Origin: Rubripirellula sp.
GTDB lineage: Bacteria > Planctomycetota > Planctomycetia > Pirellulales > Pirellulaceae
Direction: 5' to 3'
Assembly: GCA_028823035.1 (NCBI GenBank)
Contig: JAPKCI010000002.1
Location: 62,001 to 126,000 of the forward strand
DNA length: 64,000 bases
Shown here: positions 60,801 to 64,000 of the stretch, in pieces
How positions within the stretch are numbered: position 1 is the stretch's first letter
How the letters are laid out: every line of letters starts with the position of its first letter
Program-made: the position numbers and the translations under genes
Notes under the pieces: generated by a model
Seen by the model: only the letters and a program-made list of their open reading frames with translations
The model's database searches: none
Told to the model about the DNA's origin: nothing

Positions 60801-63272
60801 TCAGTGGTTGAACACAAATTCCCGGCTGTTCAATACGGCCCAGAACACGTCCTCGAGACCCTCTGTTGAGTTCGGAGCCTGCTCAACCGCAGCCAACAAT
60901 TCCGCGTATTCCGTTTCCGTCGGGTAGCGTGAAAGGCAACGAACATACAGTCTGTCGAGCGCGTCTTTCGGAGTCGCGTCATTCTCGAGCAGTTCGGCAA
61001 TCACCTTGCCCTGCGCAATTTTACCACTGGTCGCACTACCGTTCAGCAGATGTAACGCCTGTGACAACGAAGGATCGGTTGACGCTTCACAATCACAAAC
61101 GGTATCTCGAGGAGCCCGACCGAAGGTATCCAAGAAGTAGGTACTGGTTCCCCCGTCGGCAATCTGGACTGCTCTGGCACCCAACGGCAAACCACGGAAC
61201 TTCTCTTTCGTATTAGTCACCTGACCGACACAGTCAAGCATCATTTCCGCAGGAATACGTCGAACAGTCGCATACGCATAGTTCCGCGTGTCACTTTTGT
61301 TACTCTCGTTAGGAGTGGCACTTCTCTGGTACGCATTACTGTTGCAGATGTCCCGGACCAACTGGCGGAAATCAAATTTGTACCCCGCAAGCATGTCACC
61401 CAGTTTTTGGAACAACTCGGGATTGGTCGCAGGGTTGCTAACACGAATGTCGTCCACCGGTTCCACAATTCCAATGCCCATGAAGTGGGCCCAAACGCGG
61501 TTCGCGATACTCGTCGAGAAGTAAGGATTCTCTGAACTGGTCAACCACTCGGCCATGACAACGCGACGGTCTTTTCCTTTTGTGTCAGCCAATCCACCAC
61601 CCAGAAACTTGGGCGTCATGACCTCACCGGTCACTTTATGTTTGACCTCACCACTGCGTCTGTCATAGATAATCTTTTCTCGATAGTCTTCGGCGTTCTT
61701 GGTTGCTGTCTGACAAAAGAATGCAGCGAACCCGTAGTAGTCATTCATTGTCCAACGATCCAATGGATGGTTATGACATTGGGCACACTGGGTACGAATA
61801 CCCATGAAGACCTGAGCGGCATTTTCTGCCCGCTTCAGTGTATCACGTTCAATCTGATAGTAATTGGTTGCCGGGTTTCGGAACGTCCCGCCTGTTGCAC
61901 CGAACAACTCACGGACCATTTCGTCAATCGGCACATTCTTTGCGAACTTGTCGGTCAGCCACTGGTTGTACAGGAACGCCGACTTGTAACTGACCTGATT
62001 CGTGCTCTTGATCATCAACAACTGGGCAAATTTCATTGCCCAGATTTCGCTGAATTCTTTACGACTCAACAAGCGTTCAATCAACGCTGGTCGTTTGTCG
62101 ACAGCAACATCATTAACAAACAGGCGATACTCATCTTCCGTTGGCAGCATTCCGGTGATGTCAATTGTGACACGACGCAGGAACTCCTCATCGGTACACA
62201 AATCACTCGGCAGAATGCGGAGTTGATTCAGTTTTTTGCCAACAAGCTGATCAATGTAGTTACCCGTAACCTCGGGAACCTCATACTTAAGATCCTTCGG
62301 CAAGACCAGAACTTGACGTCCCTCTGTCTTGGTTTCAAAGCGAGCCATGATAAAGGCTTCTCCTCGGGCACCTGCAGTGACATTCCCATCATTGTCAACC
62401 GCCGCGGAGGTTTCGTTGTTGGTCATGAAAGCAGACAAGTTCGTCACATCACGAGTCGTCCCGTCGGAATAATGGGCCACCGAAATGAAACGTTGGGTAC
62501 TTCCCTCTCCCTCAATCACAGATTGAGCGGGATAAATCTCCAGCTTGTCGACGCTGGGCGGTGGGGTCTCATCCTTCGGAGCACCAGCCTGCAACCACTC
62601 CAACATCATGGCGTAGTAAACGCTGTCGCCGCCGAAGAGTTTCCCTCCCGAATGGGGAACTCTACCGACCGATTTGGTCAAAAACAGACTGTCCTCGGGG
62701 ACGGCCAAATTGACGCGTCTCATGCCGATCTGGCGTGTGATCCGCGTGTAGTCACCCGCTGGATCGTAACCAAACAGACTGATCATGAATCCATCTTTTC
62801 CGCGTGCTGCTCCATGACAACTGCCTGTATTACAACCACTGCGGGTCATAATGGGGACAATGTCTTTTTCAAAACTGATTGGCAGACTTTCGCTACTACG
62901 GCTGACTTTCACTGGGACCCTGAGTTGGGTCGAACCCAAATCACAGATCAACTCTGTGTCACCGTCAGCAACAGGAACAACACGATTGGCTTCAATCTTC
63001 GCAATAGTGGGATCGGCAATATTCCATTTCGCTGTTGCGGTCACGTCCTGAGTGATGCCATCGGCTCGCTGCGTCGTGGCAACAAACGACTGGTAGTCTC
63101 GAGCCGTATCGAGCTGAATCGCCTCAGGAAAAACGGCGAGAATGACCTTTGCTTTCGCGGCTCCGCTCGAAGCCGATGCAGCAGCAGGGGCCGCCGGAAC
63201 GGGTTCAGCCGCCACACCAATCGAAGCGGTGAACAGAGCGAGAGTCAAGGTCACGGATAGTCGACGCATCAT
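60801..63272 (-). CDS. DUF1549/DUF1553 planctomycete protein with Ig-like and heme motifs
   Basis: This exported protein of about 823 residues starts at the ATG at 63272 (MMRRLSVTLTLALFTASIGVA); the open frame to 63320 would mask the signal. After an Ala/Pro linker there is a BIG2-like Ig domain (about residues 45-140), a CNTGSCHG motif, and a second Ig-like segment (EIYPAQSVIEGEGSTQRF). DUF1549 follows (YIDQLVGKKLNQLRILPS, RRVTIDITGMLPTEDEY) with CAQCHNHPLDRW. DUF1553 closes the protein (SIANRVWAHFMGIGIVEPVDD, RRIPAEMMLDCVGQV, LFVRCLSRYPTETE-like end). Function is unknown for the family. It lies between the KPA-tailed protein gene (29-base gap between frames) and the cytochrome/WD40 gene. 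Confidence 0.9.
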   Translation of the reverse strand: MMRRLSVTLTLALFTASIGVAAEPVPAAPAAASASSGAAKAKVILAVFPEAIQLDTARDYQSFVATTQRADGITQDVTATAKWNIADPTIAKIEANRVVPVADGDTELICDLGSTQLRVPVKVSRSSESLPISFEKDIVPIMTRSGCNTGSCHGAARGKDGFMISLFGYDPAGDYTRITRQIGMRRVNLAVPEDSLFLTKSVGRVPHSGGKLFGGDSVYYAMMLEWLQAGAPKDETPPPSVDKLEIYPAQSVIEGEGSTQRFISVAHYSDGTTRDVTNLSAFMTNNETSAAVDNDGNVTAGARGEAFIMARFETKTEGRQVLVLPKDLKYEVPEVTGNYIDQLVGKKLNQLRILPSDLCTDEEFLRRVTIDITGMLPTEDEYRLFVNDVAVDKRPALIERLLSRKEFSEIWAMKFAQLLMIKSTNQVSYKSAFLYNQWLTDKFAKNVPIDEMVRELFGATGGTFRNPATNYYQIERDTLKRAENAAQVFMGIRTQCAQCHNHPLDRWTMNDYYGFAAFFCQTATKNAEDYREKIIYDRRSGEVKHKVTGEVMTPKFLGGGLADTKGKDRRVVMAEWLTSSENPYFSTSIANRVWAHFMGIGIVEPVDDIRVSNPATNPELFQKLGDMLAGYKFDFRQLVRDICNSNAYQRSATPNESNKSDTRNYAYATVRRIPAEMMLDCVGQVTNTKEKFRGLPLGARAVQIADGGTSTYFLDTFGRAPRDTVCDCEASTDPSLSQALHLLNGSATSGKIAQGKVIAELLENDATPKDALDRLYVRCLSRYPTETEYAELLAAVEQAPNSTEGLEDVFWAVLNSREFVFNH

Positions 63273-63349
63273 GTTGATACCTTCGGGTCTTTCCATCATT
63301 GTTGGTACTTTACGCACCAACCGGGTTAGTGAATTATTTAAGGATTGTA

Positions 63350-64000
63350 CTATTCAGCCTGCTCGGTCTTTCCCTGCCGCAGCAATCGCAGTTGCTCAAG
63401 TCGAGTTAGCGGCTTTTTCTTGACGGGAGCGGGTGGTTTGGCGGCCGGTTTGGCAGCCGGTTTGGCGACCATTTTTGCCGGTACCGGCTTTGCAACCGGC
63501 GCTGGAATTGGCTTGTCGATTTGCAACGTACCGGTTCCCTCTGTCTGTTTGATCAGCCCCTTTTCGTGGCTCACCGCGGCGTGAACAACCAGCGTCTTGT
63601 GCTGACCAACGCGAGATTTCTCACCCACTTTGACGGAAAAGCTGACTTGTTCCGTATCTTTCGTCAGTGGTGCTTTGCTAGTTTCGCAGGTCACACCTGC
63701 CGGCAAGCCTACCAGTTCAATTTCGCAAGTTCCTTCGAAGTCACGAAGCACCTCGATATCCACCAGGATGAAAGCATCTGCATTCAGCTCCGTGGAGGTT
63801 TTGGGGAATTCAAATGCAAACAATCGATCCTCGATAGTGAGCGTGGATGGTTCGGTCGCGATTTCATTGCCACCGACCGTTGCGTAAACAATGACGGGCC
63901 ACTCACCGATGGCAGCTGACCCGTTCGCCGTCAGCGAAATGGTTGCCTCGCTCTTGTCTTTCGGGATCGTCACGCTGGCAGCTGAGCCAATACCGGGCGG
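63350..64000 (-). CDS. C-terminal part of a secreted protein with a Lys/Pro/Ala-rich tail, cut by window end
   Basis: The minus-strand frame is open to the last base of the window (it reads PPGIGSAASVTIPKDKSE at the edge), so the start is outside. About 216 residues are visible. They look like beta-sandwich domains of the kind found at the ends of planctomycete pre-peptidase (PPC)-type exported proteins: GEWPVIVYATVGGNE, AFILVDIEVLRDFEGTCEIE, and VGQHKTLVVHAAVSHEKG. The protein ends in a low-complexity tail (KPVPAKMVAKPAAKPAAKP), partly encoded by 12-base repeats, then LTRLEQLRLLRQGK. In this phylum such genes commonly precede DUF1549/DUF1553 genes, as here. Confidence 0.7.
   Translation of the reverse strand, partial: PPGIGSAASVTIPKDKSEATISLTANGSAAIGEWPVIVYATVGGNEIATEPSTLTIEDRLFAFEFPKTSTELNADAFILVDIEVLRDFEGTCEIELVGLPAGVTCETSKAPLTKDTEQVSFSVKVGEKSRVGQHKTLVVHAAVSHEKGLIKQTEGTGTLQIDKPIPAPVAKPVPAKMVAKPAAKPAAKPPAPVKKKPLTRLEQLRLLRQGKTEQAE

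Noticed and set aside
61638-63260. 540-residue plus-strand open frame opposite the DUF1549/DUF1553 gene
   Set aside because: It is fully antisense to a gene with clear domains and heme motifs, shows no domain of its own, and is explained by codon bias of the real gene.

Overview
The window looks like a stretch of a Planctomycetota chromosome (PVC superphylum). The evidence is the gene content: two formylglycine-type sulfatases, secreted c-type cytochrome proteins of the DUF1592/1588/1585 and DUF1549/DUF1553 families, a Tat-exported DUF1552 protein, a PVC-type heme-binding CxxCH protein, a redoxin/heme/PHM fusion, a cytochrome/WD40/coiled-coil protein, and several very large genes. Housekeeping genes are scattered singly rather than grouped in pathway operons. 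No rRNA, CRISPR array or intact transposase was seen.

Layout. 1-9.9 kb: end of a class II DAHP synthase, an alkyltransferase-like DNA repair protein, a sulfatase, lepA, a Rieske oxygenase convergent with a PYROXD2-like FAD oxidoreductase, a possible small membrane protein and a GDSL/SGNH hydrolase. 10-14 kb: a two-gene minus-strand unit (DUF1592-family cytochrome, then DUF1552 protein) whose codon use looks more GC-rich than its surroundings. 14-19.5 kb: a decayed FemAB/GNAT gene, an aspartyl/asparaginyl beta-hydroxylase, two tandem paralogous ATP-grasp ligases and an orphan coding tail ending in a 13-bp tandem repeat. 19.6-21.1 kb: tRNA-Leu(CAA) and, 1.34 kb away, a perfect 43-bp copy of its 5' half. 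This is the footprint of a small tRNA-integrated element. 21.3-27.4 kb: a giant alpha-2-macroglobulin-like protein with a thioester motif. 27.4-31.3 kb: the glycerol operon glpK-glpD-glpF. 31.4-35 kb: a second sulfatase and the redoxin/heme/PHM fusion. 35-39.9 kb: CinA-like protein, purF, proB, nth. 39.8-46.3 kb: a DUF5722-like putative glycosidase, a Gfo/Idh/MocA oxidoreductase and a PVC-type cytochrome/dehydrogenase. 46.4-56.9 kb: two giant envelope proteins (2315 and 1181 aa) overlapping by ATGA. 57.3-64 kb: a minus-strand unit of a C-terminally KPA-rich secreted protein (cut by the window end), a DUF1549/DUF1553 cytochrome protein and a cytochrome/WD40/coiled-coil protein.

The best candidates for something undescribed are: (1) the giant two-gene envelope system at 46.4-56.9 kb, built from what look like repeated related modules; (2) the beta-hydroxylase plus twin ATP-grasp cluster beside a dead FemAB gene, which suggests modification or ligation of amino acids or peptides; (3) the mini-element at tRNA-Leu. 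All functional statements come from reading motifs; no database search was run.
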